The notes: a model not told the origin generated them from the sequence alone. Positions 32,702 through 41,725 are shown, numbered from the stretch's first letter. The stretch is DNA of 64,000 bases from an uncultured Marinobacter sp. (GCF_946886895.1 NZ_CAMPJO010000009.1:88795-152794); one strand, 5' to 3'. Program-made: numbers and translations.

Positions 32702-32791
32702 GATTTCGGGAGGCCTTGAGTGGCGGGCGTTTGCGGGACAACGAAGCAGAAAACCAGGGGCGGCCGGGGGAAAAGCGGCAAGCTGTTTCCC

Positions 32792-33340
32792 CTACCACCG
32801 GGTCGCGAATTCGCTCACCGCCGGGCGGGGTACCGGGGGCTTGCTGTCGGCGACCGTACCGGTGTACAGAAAGCCGGTGATGGACTCGTGCTCGCCGAGC
32901 CCCAGGGCCTCATGCACGGCGGCGTGATAGGCCACGGGGCCGGTGCGCCACATCACGCCATAGCCGGCGTCCTGAAGCGCCAGTTCCAGCAGGACCATGC
33001 CGGTGGCTGCAGACATCACCTGCTCGATCTCGGGGACTTTCGGGTGCGCCGTGGGAGAAGCAATGCCCACAATCACCATCGGCGCCCGCAGCGGGGAGCA
33101 CCGCAGTTTTTCGATTTTTTTCTCGTCGCTGTTGTTGGCGCAGGTGGCGGCAAACACTTCCCCGAGTGCCTGCAATCGCTCGCCCTCGATAACCAGGTAC
33201 CGCCAGGGCCGGAGCAAGGCGTGGTCCGGTGCCCGGGCGGCACAGGCGAAGGCCTGTTCCAGGGTGGCGGTATCCGGGGCCGGGGCTTCCAGCCGGGGTT
33301 CTGATGAGCGATTCAGTATGAATTCCGTTACAGCTGTCAT
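32792..33340 (-). CDS. YdjA-type nitroreductase
   Basis: Small FMN-dependent nitroreductase-family oxidoreductase of unknown physiological substrate. At 182 aa (E. coli YdjA has 183) it starts with ILNRSSEPRLEAPAPD and contains RAPDHALLRPWRYLVIEGE near the flavin site, and ALQDAGYGVMWRTGPVAYHA. It is followed on the same strand by the flg promoter region and appears unrelated to it. Confidence 0.9.
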   Translation of the reverse strand: MTAVTEFILNRSSEPRLEAPAPDTATLEQAFACAARAPDHALLRPWRYLVIEGERLQALGEVFAATCANNSDEKKIEKLRCSPLRAPMVIVGIASPTAHPKVPEIEQVMSAATGMVLLELALQDAGYGVMWRTGPVAYHAAVHEALGLGEHESITGFLYTGTVADSKPPVPRPAVSEFATRW

Positions 33341-33381
33341 ATGAGGTCTCTGGCTCCAGGTGTTAATTTAAGCTGGTGCAT

Positions 33382-33488
33382 AAGCAATCGGGTGGGGCCT
33401 TCCAAAATACGCTGTAAATACATCCATGTACGCTCGGCTCCGCCATCCATGGCTCCGCACGATTTTGGAAGGCCCCACCCGATTGCTT
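33382..33488. repeat. Long inverted-repeat element with 27-bp perfect arms
   Basis: The arms 33382-33408 and 33462-33488 are perfect inverted copies (27 of 27 bp) separated by 53 bp. The loop holds shorter palindromes around ACATCCATGT and CCATCCATGG. There is no ORF inside. It lies in the 259-bp gap between divergent genes, so it is not a conventional terminator. The form suggests a dispersed REP/MITE-like intergenic element. Confidence 0.85.
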
Positions 33489-33599
33489 CTCTCCACACCA
33501 CAGTTAACATCCCTGTGAATTGTGGGTTATACGTAATACTGTTAACCTTTAGTCGTAGTCCATCCGCCAAAAATCAAAAAACGATGCGGTATCAGCACA

Positions 33600-33911
33600 A
33601 TGAGTGACCAACGAACGTTTAGCAACTTTTCAGAATTCTATCCCTACTACCTGGAAGAACACAGCAACATTACCTGTCGCCGGCTTCATTTTGCCGGCAG
33701 TCTGCTGGTGATCATTGTCGCGCTCTGGGCCATTGGCTCCGGAAAGCTGGTGTGGCTGTGGCTGCTGCCGGTTATCGGGTACGGGTTTGCCTGGGTTGGT
33801 CACTATAAGTTCGAGAAGAACCGGCCTGCAACCTTCAAACACCCGCTGTACAGCCTGATGGGTGACTGGGTGATGTTCCGGGACATGCTCACTGGCCGGA
33901 TTCCGTTCTGA
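33600..33911 (+). CDS. Mpo1-like (DUF962) membrane protein
   Basis: Small membrane protein of the Mpo1/YGL010w family. The 103 aa contain a conserved N-terminal EFYPYYLEEHSN, a CRRLHFAG segment, two hydrophobic helices (about 34-68) and GHYKFEKNRPATFKHPLYS near the end. Conserved histidines (EEHSN, RLHF, GHYKFEKN, KHPLY) match the iron-binding pattern of the yeast dioxygenase that shortens 2-hydroxy fatty acids. The reaction in bacteria is unproven. The stop is 1 bp before the adenylate cyclase start, so the two are probably co-translated. Confidence 0.88.
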   Translation: MSDQRTFSNFSEFYPYYLEEHSNITCRRLHFAGSLLVIIVALWAIGSGKLVWLWLLPVIGYGFAWVGHYKFEKNRPATFKHPLYSLMGDWVMFRDMLTGRIPF

Positions 33912-33912
33912 G

Positions 33913-35352
33913 ATGATGAGTGCCCCGGCAGACCTGCGTAACGCCAGTACCAGTGCGGGCAAGTCGCTCGCATCGGAGGCCCTGAACAGTCCGGTGGTGA
34001 TTCCGCCGATGCCGGATTACAACGGGCGGATTCTGGCTTACACCGCCACGGCGGTGATTATTGTTGCCGGGGTTCTGCAAGGTGCGTTTCATCAGTGGCT
34101 GTTGTGGCTGGTGGCCGGCGCCCTCACCTGGCCCCATATTGCCCACGCTGTGACCCGCCGTACCTTTTTGCGACATTCTCCACGCATCCGTCAGAAGATG
34201 CTGATTGTGGATTGCGTCATCGGCGGCGGGTTTATCGGCTGTATCGGGCTGGTGGCGATTCCGTCCGTTTCCGTGACCCTGATGCTGATGTTCAGCGGCC
34301 TGATCATTGGCGGCATTCGCCAGTGGCTGTTCGGCACGCTGTTCATGGCCGCCGCCATCGCCGCGGCCGTCGCCATGGTCGGCCCTGCAGAGAATCTTCA
34401 GTCCCCGCTGCTCACCAGCGTTCTTTCGGTGCTGGCCACGGGGCTGTATATCTGTGTGACGGCGTTTTATTCCCACCAGCAGGCCCGGGCCCTGATGCTC
34501 GCCAAGACCCAGATCCAGAATCAGCGGGAGCAGTCGATCGCGCTGTCGCACAAGCTGTCCAAGTACCTGTCGCCACAGGTGTGGCAGTCCATCTTTACCG
34601 GTGAGCGGGACGTTCGGCTGGAAACCCAGCGTAAGAAGCTGGCGGTGTTCTTCTCGGACATCAAGGGCTTTACCGAGCTGTCGGAGGAAATGGAGCCGGA
34701 AGCGCTGACCGAGATCCTCAATCACTATTTCAATGAAATGTCCGAGGTGGCTCTGCGCTACGGTGGCACCATTGACAAGTTCGTTGGTGATTCCATCATG
34801 GTGTTCTTCGGTGACCCCACCAGCCGAGGCCAACGGGAAGACGCCTTTGCCTGCGTGTCCATGGCCATCGACATGCGCAAGCATATGAAGATCATGCGGC
34901 AGAAGTGGCGTAGCCAGGGCATCAAGACGCCATTGGAAATCCGCATGGGCATCAGCACCGGCTACACCACCGTGGGGAATTTCGGTGCCGAGAACCGCAT
35001 GGACTACACCATCATCGGCAAGGAAGTGAATCTGGCCAGCCGCCTGGAATCCCTGGCCGAGCCCGGCGAAATCCTGATCTCCTACGAAACCTTCTCGCTG
35101 ATCAAGGACCGCATCATGTGCAGGGACAAGGGCGAGATCACCGTCAAGGGCTTCGGCAAGCCGGTGCCCATTTATGAGGTGGTGGATTTCCGCCGGGACA
35201 TGGGCCCCAACCGCAGCTTCCTCGAGCATGAACACAGCGGCTTTGCCATGTACCTGGATTCCGACAAGATCACCGAGCGTGAACGGCGGGCGATTCTGAC
35301 CGCGCTGGAAGACGCGGCCGAACGGTTGCGCCAGGAAGAAGACGCGTCCTGA
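33913..35352 (+). CDS. cyaB: MASE2-domain class III adenylate cyclase (CyaB-like)
   Basis: Membrane-anchored cyclase that makes cAMP from ATP. Residues about 35-185 form several membrane helices of MASE2 type (ILAYTATAVIIVAGVLQGAF and following), a short coiled linker (KTQIQNQREQSIALSHKL) leads to a class III catalytic domain at about 240-440. Metal aspartates are in FFSDIKGFTELSEEM and DKFVGDSIMVFFG; DYTIIGKEVNLASRLE contains the transition-state residues. The architecture is that of P. aeruginosa CyaB, which feeds Vfr. The gene begins 1 bp after the Mpo1-like gene. Confidence 0.9.
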   Translation: MMSAPADLRNASTSAGKSLASEALNSPVVIPPMPDYNGRILAYTATAVIIVAGVLQGAFHQWLLWLVAGALTWPHIAHAVTRRTFLRHSPRIRQKMLIVDCVIGGGFIGCIGLVAIPSVSVTLMLMFSGLIIGGIRQWLFGTLFMAAAIAAAVAMVGPAENLQSPLLTSVLSVLATGLYICVTAFYSHQQARALMLAKTQIQNQREQSIALSHKLSKYLSPQVWQSIFTGERDVRLETQRKKLAVFFSDIKGFTELSEEMEPEALTEILNHYFNEMSEVALRYGGTIDKFVGDSIMVFFGDPTSRGQREDAFACVSMAIDMRKHMKIMRQKWRSQGIKTPLEIRMGISTGYTTVGNFGAENRMDYTIIGKEVNLASRLESLAEPGEILISYETFSLIKDRIMCRDKGEITVKGFGKPVPIYEVVDFRRDMGPNRSFLEHEHSGFAMYLDSDKITERERRAILTALEDAAERLRQEEDAS

Positions 35353-35356
35353 ACCG

Positions 35357-36175
35357 CTACTGACGAACCAGCCTGGGCCCGGCGCCGCCTTCCGGATGGG
35401 TGCTCCGCCAGGGGTTGATGTCCAGGCCGCCCCGGCGGGTATAGCGGGCACACACCGAAAGCTGCTCAGGCTGGCAGCGGGCCATCAGGTCCGTGAACAG
35501 TGTTTCCACGCAATGCTCATGAAAATCCTGTTTCTGGCGAAAGCTCACGATATAGCGCAGCAGCCCGGCGCGGTCGATCTTCGGCCCGGTGTAGCTGAGC
35601 AGCACCGTGGCCCAGTCCGGCTGGCCGGTGACCGGGCAATTGCTCTTCAGCAGGTGGGAACACAGGTTCTCGGTAATCACCGCCCCGTCGGCCCGCAAAC
35701 TGGCCGGGTCGTAGTCGTAGACCACCTCCGGCACCGGTTCATCGTCGATCAGCTCATAACCGGCCGGGCGCCCGATGGCCTGGCCGGCCTCATCAACGCT
35801 GTACAGATGCACCTGAACCGCGGCGCCGCAGGCAGTGGAGAGATCACCGGTAAGCGTGTCCGCCACCTGCCCCGGCGACGAGAACACCGTTTGGTTGAGC
35901 GAATTCAGGTACAGCTTGAGAGACTTGGACTCAATGATCGCCGGCGAAGCGGCCGGGAACCGTATCTCGGCCCAGGCGACGGCGGGGACACCCCCGGGCC
36001 GCAGCCAGGAGATTTCCCAGGCCTGCCAGAGGTCCTCGCCAAACCAGGGCCAGCGCCCGTCTTCCAGGCCAATGCGCCGGCGGTTGGCGCCCCGGGCCAC
36101 CGGAAACAACAGGCCCGGATCGTACTGGTCCGGATACTCGCTGGCCTTGCCGAGCGGTGCGTTATCAAGTGCCAT
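35357..36175 (-). CDS. queF: NADPH-dependent 7-cyano-7-deazaguanine reductase
   Basis: Reduces preQ0 to preQ1 for queuosine. The 272 aa form is the long, two-domain (YqcD-like) QueF. The catalytic Cys is in LLKSNCPVTGQPDWATV and the conserved Glu/His in SFRQKQDFHEHCVE. An N-terminal ESKSLKLYLNSLNQTVF matches the family QueF motif. It converges on cyaB (5 bp apart) and follows an ABC exporter pair by 15 bp. Confidence 0.96.
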   Translation of the reverse strand: MALDNAPLGKASEYPDQYDPGLLFPVARGANRRRIGLEDGRWPWFGEDLWQAWEISWLRPGGVPAVAWAEIRFPAASPAIIESKSLKLYLNSLNQTVFSSPGQVADTLTGDLSTACGAAVQVHLYSVDEAGQAIGRPAGYELIDDEPVPEVVYDYDPASLRADGAVITENLCSHLLKSNCPVTGQPDWATVLLSYTGPKIDRAGLLRYIVSFRQKQDFHEHCVETLFTDLMARCQPEQLSVCARYTRRGGLDINPWRSTHPEGGAGPRLVRQ

Positions 36176-36189
36176 AGCGGTTCCTGAAG

Positions 36190-36963
36190 TCAGTGGCGTA
36201 TGCCCTTGCCCCGCTGCAGCATCCGCAGTGCGAGAGCGGTCAGCAGAACAATGAATACCAGAATCATACCAAGAGACACGAACGGATTAACGTCTGACAC
36301 CCCGAGAATGCCAAAACGGAAGCCGTTCACCATGTACAGGATCGGGTTGACCATCGACACCCCCTGCCAGAACCCGGGCAACAGGTCGATGCTGTAGAAC
36401 ACGCCACCCAGGTAAGTGAGCGGCGTAAGCACGAACGTCGGCACGATGGAAATATCATCAAACTTGGTGGCCAGCATGGCGTTAATGAACCCACCCACCG
36501 CGAACAGTCCCGAGGTGAGGAAGACCGTCACCACCACCATCAACAGGTTGTGAATCTGCAGCTGGGTAAACGCCAGCGACAGCAGCGTCACGATCAGGCC
36601 AATACCCAGGCCCCGGGCCATGCCACCGGCCACATAGCCCGCCAGGATCACCCAGTTTGGCACCGGCGAGACCAGCAACTCCTCAATACTGCGCTGGAAT
36701 TTCATGGAAAAGAACGACGACACCACGTTGGCGTAGGAACTGGTGATGACCGCCATCATGATCAGGCCGGGCACGATAAACGACATATAGTCGAAGCCGC
36801 CCATCTGCCCGATGCGTGAGCCGATCAGGTTGCCAAAAATAATGAAGTACAGCGTCATGGTGACCGCCGGCGGCAACAGCGTCTGTGGCCAGATGCGGGT
36901 AAAACGGCGAATCTCGCGGATCACGATGGTGTTGAAAGCGGTCAGCAGGGCCTGGGTTTTCAT
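36190..36963 (-). CDS. yadH: ABC-2 type exporter permease (YadH-like)
   Basis: Integral membrane half of an ABC exporter. The 257 aa contain six predicted helices and the ABC-2 segment FQRSIEELLVSPVPNWVILAG. Conserved LTYLGGVFYSIDLLPGFWQ is typical of YadH. It overlaps the ATPase gene by 4 bp (translational coupling). The substrate is not established for this family. Confidence 0.92.
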   Translation of the reverse strand: MKTQALLTAFNTIVIREIRRFTRIWPQTLLPPAVTMTLYFIIFGNLIGSRIGQMGGFDYMSFIVPGLIMMAVITSSYANVVSSFFSMKFQRSIEELLVSPVPNWVILAGYVAGGMARGLGIGLIVTLLSLAFTQLQIHNLLMVVVTVFLTSGLFAVGGFINAMLATKFDDISIVPTFVLTPLTYLGGVFYSIDLLPGFWQGVSMVNPILYMVNGFRFGILGVSDVNPFVSLGMILVFIVLLTALALRMLQRGKGIRH

Positions 36964-37910
36964 GCCACGCCCTCCTTGACCCGGCGGGCCTCGGCGGCGT
37001 TATCCTCCACCATGCGGATGAACAGCTCCTCGAGCCGGTTGGCCTTGGTACGCATGCTCATCACCCGAATGCCCATTGCCTCCAGCTGCACGAACACCTG
37101 GTTCAGGCCCTGGCCCTTTTCAACGTCCACCTCCAGCGCTCCTTCGCCATCCATGCGGCAGTGAAAACCCGCCAATTCCGGCGGCTGCTTGAGCTCACTG
37201 TCGGTATCAAGTATGAATGTCTCGATGCTCAACTGCTGCAACAGCGCCCGCTTGCTGGTGTTCCGGAGGATCTTGCCATGGTCGATAATGGCAATGTTCC
37301 GGCACAGCGCTTCGGCTTCTTCCAGGTAATGGGTGGTCAGGATAATCGTGGTGCCCTGGCGGTTCATCTCCTCCAGAAACGTCCACATGGACCGGCGCAG
37401 CTCAATATCCACACCGGCGGTGGGCTCATCCAGAATCAACAGCCTGGGCTCGTGCACCAGCGCGCGGGCGATCATCAGGCGCCGCTTCATGCCACCGGAC
37501 AACATCCGGGCGGGGCTATTCCGCTTTTCCCAGAGGCCCAGCTTTTTCAGGTACTTTTCCGCGGAGGCCGAGGCCTGTTTCAGGGGGATGCCGTAGTACC
37601 CCGCCTGGGTGGTCACGATATCGAACACCTTCTCGAACTGGTTGAAATTGAACTCCTGGGGCACCACACCGAGGTTCAGCTTGGCGTCCGACAGATGGGT
37701 ATCGATGTCGTTGCCAAATACCCGCACCTTGCCGGCGGTCTTGTTCACCAGGGAGCAGACAATTCCGAGCGTGGTCGACTTGCCGGCACCGTTCGGGCCC
37801 AGCAGGGCGAAAAAATCCCCCTCGGCCACGTGCAGGTCGATGCCTCTGAGCGCCTGGAAACCGTCATCGTAGGTTTTGGTCAGGCCCTCGATAGCCAGCG
37901 CATTGGTCAT
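36960..37910 (-). CDS. yadG: ABC exporter ATP-binding protein (YadG-like)
   Basis: ATPase half of the exporter. Walker A is LLGPNGAGKST (about 36-46), the signature region reads ARMLSGGMKRRLMIARAL, and Walker B is LLILDEPTAGVD. The C-terminal part (about 240-316) is the extra domain seen in YadG. At 316 aa it is typical. It is the first gene of the yadG-yadH-queF run; the 252 bp upstream hold no recognisable gene. Confidence 0.93.
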   Translation of the reverse strand: MTNALAIEGLTKTYDDGFQALRGIDLHVAEGDFFALLGPNGAGKSTTLGIVCSLVNKTAGKVRVFGNDIDTHLSDAKLNLGVVPQEFNFNQFEKVFDIVTTQAGYYGIPLKQASASAEKYLKKLGLWEKRNSPARMLSGGMKRRLMIARALVHEPRLLILDEPTAGVDIELRRSMWTFLEEMNRQGTTIILTTHYLEEAEALCRNIAIIDHGKILRNTSKRALLQQLSIETFILDTDSELKQPPELAGFHCRMDGEGALEVDVEKGQGLNQVFVQLEAMGIRVMSMRTKANRLEELFIRMVEDNAAEARRVKEGVA

Positions 37911-38162
37911 AAACGATCCTGATTGGGTCTGAAATTCTGTGTCACATCCGCATCACAACAGGGCCGGCGCGATCCACGCCGGCCAGGAAATATAGAATGC
38001 TATTGTTTGAGGCAACTGACCGGATTTCAAGGCTCTGCCCCCATCCGCTCCGGTGCCGGGCAATCCTGCAAACTGCGACAGGAATCCCGATATCCGCCAG
38101 ACCCCATCCCTATAATGCGGTTACAACAACTTACAATTGGTTGACCACGGCAGGTTTCACCC

Positions 38163-39281
38163 ATGATATCCCCTCACCGCATCCGACCTTTCTGTCTCCT
38201 GTTGACCGCCCTCGCGCTCACCGGGTGCCTGAGCGACGACGAATCCGGCGGCAATGACACCAGCACCGGGCGCCTTCATTTCAACGGCTTCAGCGGCCTG
38301 AGCTACCAGACCGCCAGCCAGAGCGGCAAAACCGGCACCAACGGCGACTTTCGTTATTACCCGGGGGAACGCCTGAGCTTCCGGGTGGGCGATCTGCCAT
38401 TGATGGATGACGTGCCGGCGCAGCCGTACGTGACCCTGCTGGAGTTCTTCCCGGACCTTCGCGCCGCCCTGACCAATCCCTCGGTCGACGACCGGGGGCT
38501 CAGCACCCACACCCTCACCGAACTACAATTGCTGGACCACGTACCGCTGGCCAACCTCACCCGCTTTCTGCTGGCCCTGAACTGGACCGAAAATGTCCGT
38601 GACGACCGGGGCATCGAGATCCGCGACCGGGTCATCCGCCAGCTCAACGCCGCCCTGCCCGACCTGACCAGCCCCATCGACTTTAACGTCAGCGCCTCGG
38701 AATTCGCGGCCACGGGCAATCCGCCGTCACCGGCCAACCAGTTGTTGTCGGCGATCTGCTTTTACCCGCCCGACAATGAGCTGTGCGACGAACCGCCCAC
38801 CTTTGCGGAGATCGACGCTGCTCCTCCCCGCCCGGAAGACGAGAACGACTGGGATCCGAACGTGGATTACCGGGAAGACCTGCAGAACAAACGCGACCGC
38901 ATCCTGGAAGCCGCCCGCAGCCTGGAGGACATCGACGCCGAGGCGGCCCGTGACTATCTGGAACGGGAACTCAATGCCATTACCACCGCCGTCTCCAACC
39001 GGTTCTACCTGGACGAGGAAACCGCCGACGTACCGGCAACGGACACCGCCATCAAATCAGTTCAGGTACGGCGGATTGCCGCCAACACCAACCTGGCGGA
39101 AATTGAAGCCATCAGTACCCGGCCCACGGACGTGGTGGTGCACTCGTACAGTTGGCAGACAGCGGATGTGGAGTATTTTGTGGCAGGCGAAACCGGTGGT
39201 GAGTCCGAGCTGATTCTGAGCTTTCGCCCGGAAAACACCTACCGGTGGATCAGAAAGTCGTTGCGGGTGATTATCCGTTAA
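38163..39281 (+). CDS. Lipoprotein of unknown function
   Basis: Secreted lipoprotein. The signal peptide ends in the lipobox ALTGC (Cys near residue 22), followed by an acidic DDESGGNDTS linker. Residues about 36-70 (GLSYQTASQSGKTGTNGDFRYYPGE) have the form of a small beta-sandwich repeat that recurs in surface proteins. No catalytic motif is recognised, and the rest is rich in Asp/Glu/Asn. It stands alone: divergent from yadG, and convergent with and overlapping the HD-GYP gene by 11 bp at its 3' end. Confidence 0.75.
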   Translation: MISPHRIRPFCLLLTALALTGCLSDDESGGNDTSTGRLHFNGFSGLSYQTASQSGKTGTNGDFRYYPGERLSFRVGDLPLMDDVPAQPYVTLLEFFPDLRAALTNPSVDDRGLSTHTLTELQLLDHVPLANLTRFLLALNWTENVRDDRGIEIRDRVIRQLNAALPDLTSPIDFNVSASEFAATGNPPSPANQLLSAICFYPPDNELCDEPPTFAEIDAAPPRPEDENDWDPNVDYREDLQNKRDRILEAARSLEDIDAEAARDYLERELNAITTAVSNRFYLDEETADVPATDTAIKSVQVRRIAANTNLAEIEAISTRPTDVVVHSYSWQTADVEYFVAGETGGESELILSFRPENTYRWIRKSLRVIIR

Positions 39282-40578
39282 TCAACCGCGTCAGGTTCCA
39301 GCGGGACTCTCCACCGGTGACATCGTACCGGGCCGGATCGAGATTCTCCGTGCCGTGGGGCAGGCACTCGCGAATCACCAAGGGTTCCCCGCCCTCGCCG
39401 GTTTCGTTGAACTTTGCCAGATCGATGACCTTGGCAGACTTCAACGGCTGGTGCCCGGCATCGGTCATCACCATCACCCGGGGCCATAGCCGGCGTTCCG
39501 GCAAATGGGAGACCACAATGCCTCGCTGGCCATCGGTCAGCTCCACCAGGCTTCCGGTCGGGTAGATGCCAATCGCCCGGATGAAGCTCTCCACCAGGTC
39601 TTCCTGAAACTCGATGTTGCGCATCTCGTACAGCAGGGTCACAGCCTTGGCCGGCGTCATCGGGCGGGTATGCGCCCGGGGTTCGATCAGCGACTCAAAG
39701 AACTCCGCCAACCCGGCCACCTTGGCCAACAGCGGAATCCGGTCGCCACGAACACCCTCAGGGAACCCGGAACCGTTGTGCCGCTCCCGGTGGCCCTGCA
39801 CCACACTCAGCACCGCCCGTGACAGGGCGCTGCCTTCCAGCATGGCAACACCCTTCTCCACATAGCTGCGGTACAGGGTGTATTCGTCGGCACTCAGTTG
39901 GCCCTCACGGCGAATCAGCTCGGCGGGCAGTGCTGTCTTACCGATCTGGGACAACAGGCAACCGAGCCCCAGGTGGTTCAGCAACCCCTCGTTCAGGCCC
40001 AACTGCCGGCCACACACCAGGGCCCACACCGAGGTGTTCAGGGCATGGCGATAGAGGTAGTTGTCGTGTTGCCGGGTCCGGCTCAGCCACAGCAGGGCGT
40101 CCGGCTGGCGAATGACACTGTCCACCATTTTACTGGTGATGGCCGCAATCGGCTTGAGATCCGGCACTTCCCGGGCGCGAAGGGTCAGAAACAGACGCTG
40201 CAGGGCCTCATCGGCATCGTCCAGCAGTCGCCGGGACGCCTTCACTTCCTTCTTGAGCGTGGTGGTCGCCTCATACTCGACCGGCTCGCGAATACTCAGG
40301 GGTGGCAGCTGAAGCTCTTCCCGACCGGAACCACGGCGGCTGACCTTGCGGCCAAAGGGGGCGGTGGCCTTCTGTTTGAGCTCTTTTGATTCTCTTGCTT
40401 CCGCAACGTCGATCATCACCCATTTGCAATGGGACACCAGCGCCCGCACATCGCCCTGCGAACGGATATGAAAGCCCTGAATGGGAAACGGGGTCTGGTG
40501 CCACGGCCGGTCCAGGTCGGACACAAACATCCCGATCTCGAGATCATGCACCGCAATTTTCTTTTGATGGACGCCCAT
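39271..40578 (-). CDS. HD-GYP domain protein with degenerate active site
   Basis: c-di-GMP phosphodiesterase-family protein. An N-terminal DUF3391 segment (MGVHQKKIAVHDLEIGMFVS) leads to an HD-GYP domain at about 170-360. Active enzymes have LLHDIGK; here it is LLSQIGK (near 207), so the HD pair is Ser-Gln. The later metal histidine of the KxHxxxG segment also appears lost (YRSYVEKG). GHRERHNGSGFPEG retains part of the HHE/GYP region (GFP for GYP). Binding or signalling without hydrolysis is likely (inference). Comparable non-catalytic HD-GYP proteins occur in Pseudomonas. Confidence 0.88.
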   Translation of the reverse strand: MGVHQKKIAVHDLEIGMFVSDLDRPWHQTPFPIQGFHIRSQGDVRALVSHCKWVMIDVAEARESKELKQKATAPFGRKVSRRGSGREELQLPPLSIREPVEYEATTTLKKEVKASRRLLDDADEALQRLFLTLRAREVPDLKPIAAITSKMVDSVIRQPDALLWLSRTRQHDNYLYRHALNTSVWALVCGRQLGLNEGLLNHLGLGCLLSQIGKTALPAELIRREGQLSADEYTLYRSYVEKGVAMLEGSALSRAVLSVVQGHRERHNGSGFPEGVRGDRIPLLAKVAGLAEFFESLIEPRAHTRPMTPAKAVTLLYEMRNIEFQEDLVESFIRAIGIYPTGSLVELTDGQRGIVVSHLPERRLWPRVMVMTDAGHQPLKSAKVIDLAKFNETGEGGEPLVIRECLPHGTENLDPARYDVTGGESRWNLTRLING

Positions 40579-40753
40579 GGGATACCTCTGAAACAGACTA
40601 TTTGATGGATATCATTGTGATCCGATGGCAGAAAGAGTCCATTACAGTTTGGTAGCGCAGAGTAACGAAAGGGAAACAGAAGGTAACGGGAACCTTCATC
40701 AGGAAACAAAATGTAGCAACGTGACAGGCATCACACTATGACGTCAGATTCTG

Positions 40754-41341
40754 TCACTCCGCGTCACATGGTGTGTCGTCAAATTCCGGCATACGGTCGG
40801 TCAGCGAACCCCGGGGAACCTTGCGGGAGTAGACGGTGTAAGGCACCGTCGAGGCCCTCAGGTAATCCACATCCACCGCCTCATCACCCTGACCTTTTGT
40901 GTCAGTGACCGGCTCGCAGGACACCCGCAGCTCCAGTTGGCCGTCGATATCGGCAATGCGCGTTCCAGTGCCCGCCGGAGTCACCAGCATACAGGCCTCT
41001 TTACCGGAAACCACCTGCCCCCCGGGCACCCGGCGATCCAGGGCCGGATCGCCGCAGGCACGAATGCCGGTGGCGCAGTCACCCGCCCCGTCATGGCTGT
41101 CATCGCGCAGTTTCCAGACCCGCTCGCTGCACTGGGTTTCCACGATCAGCGCCGTGGTCTGGTCTGCAACAAACCACCAGCCCGGGTATTCCGCACTCTC
41201 CCAGGACACCCGCACATCCCGGGGCTGGCCACGGGAGCTCTCGGCCGGGAACATGGCGTAATGGGAGTAGTAGCTGGCGCAGCCCGTGAGCAGTGTCACC
41301 ATCGCCAGGGTAGCGGCTTGCCTGCCGGCGCTCCAGCCCAT
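40754..41341 (-). CDS. Lipoprotein of unknown function
   Basis: Secreted lipoprotein. The start at 41341 (MGWSAGRQAATLAMVTLL) is chosen because it gives a clean signal peptide with lipobox LLTGC; upstream residues of the longer frame have no support. The mature part contains six or more cysteines (e.g. ETQCSERVW, GDCATGIRACGD, EACMLV, RVSCEP), suggesting disulfides. No family recognised. It begins 4 bp after the PilZ gene, so it is probably in the same transcript. Confidence 0.75.
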   Translation of the reverse strand: MGWSAGRQAATLAMVTLLTGCASYYSHYAMFPAESSRGQPRDVRVSWESAEYPGWWFVADQTTALIVETQCSERVWKLRDDSHDGAGDCATGIRACGDPALDRRVPGGQVVSGKEACMLVTPAGTGTRIADIDGQLELRVSCEPVTDTKGQGDEAVDVDYLRASTVPYTVYSRKVPRGSLTDRMPEFDDTPCDAE

Positions 41342-41345
41342 GCCG

Positions 41346-41624
41346 TCAGTCTCCTTCCTGGTCAAACTGCAGGCCGTAGCCGTCGTTGGTCTTACGCACC
41401 ACAATCATCTCCAGAATGGGCGCTGGCACCGGTAGCCCCTGCACCTGAACCGTTACCCGGTCACCGATGCCGGGCGTGAAGGGCTCGGTATCCACCACAA
41501 TGAACACGCCGCCATCGGAAATGTCCCGGGTTGAAAAAACAAACTCACCGCACTGCGCGTGCACGACTCTGACTTTCGCACTCATTGCGGTGCGGCTGTG
41601 TATTCTGCGATCGTTCCCAACCAT
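41346..41624 (-). CDS. PilZ domain c-di-GMP-binding protein
   Basis: Single PilZ domain of 92 aa. The c-di-GMP motif is present in both halves: RRIHSR at about 6-11 (RxxxR) and DISDGG at about 35-40 (DxSxxG). Such small PilZ proteins act as adaptors or effectors controlled by c-di-GMP. The downstream lipoprotein is probably co-transcribed. The HD-GYP gene lies further along on the same strand. Confidence 0.9.
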   Translation of the reverse strand: MVGNDRRIHSRTAMSAKVRVVHAQCGEFVFSTRDISDGGVFIVVDTEPFTPGIGDRVTVQVQGLPVPAPILEMIVVRKTNDGYGLQFDQEGD

Positions 41625-41725
41625 GTCCGGCGTTCCACAACTTTTGCAGTGTTTTTATAGTGTTCCGAAGCATAACACCATTTGCAAAGGAATAGGCCAC
41701 AGGGGATATTGACTCAAGGGAAAAT

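Noticed and set aside
33889..35451. 520-codon minus-strand frame opposite the adenylate cyclase
   Set aside because: The cyclase has intact catalytic motifs; the opposing frame is His/Gly-rich and not conserved.
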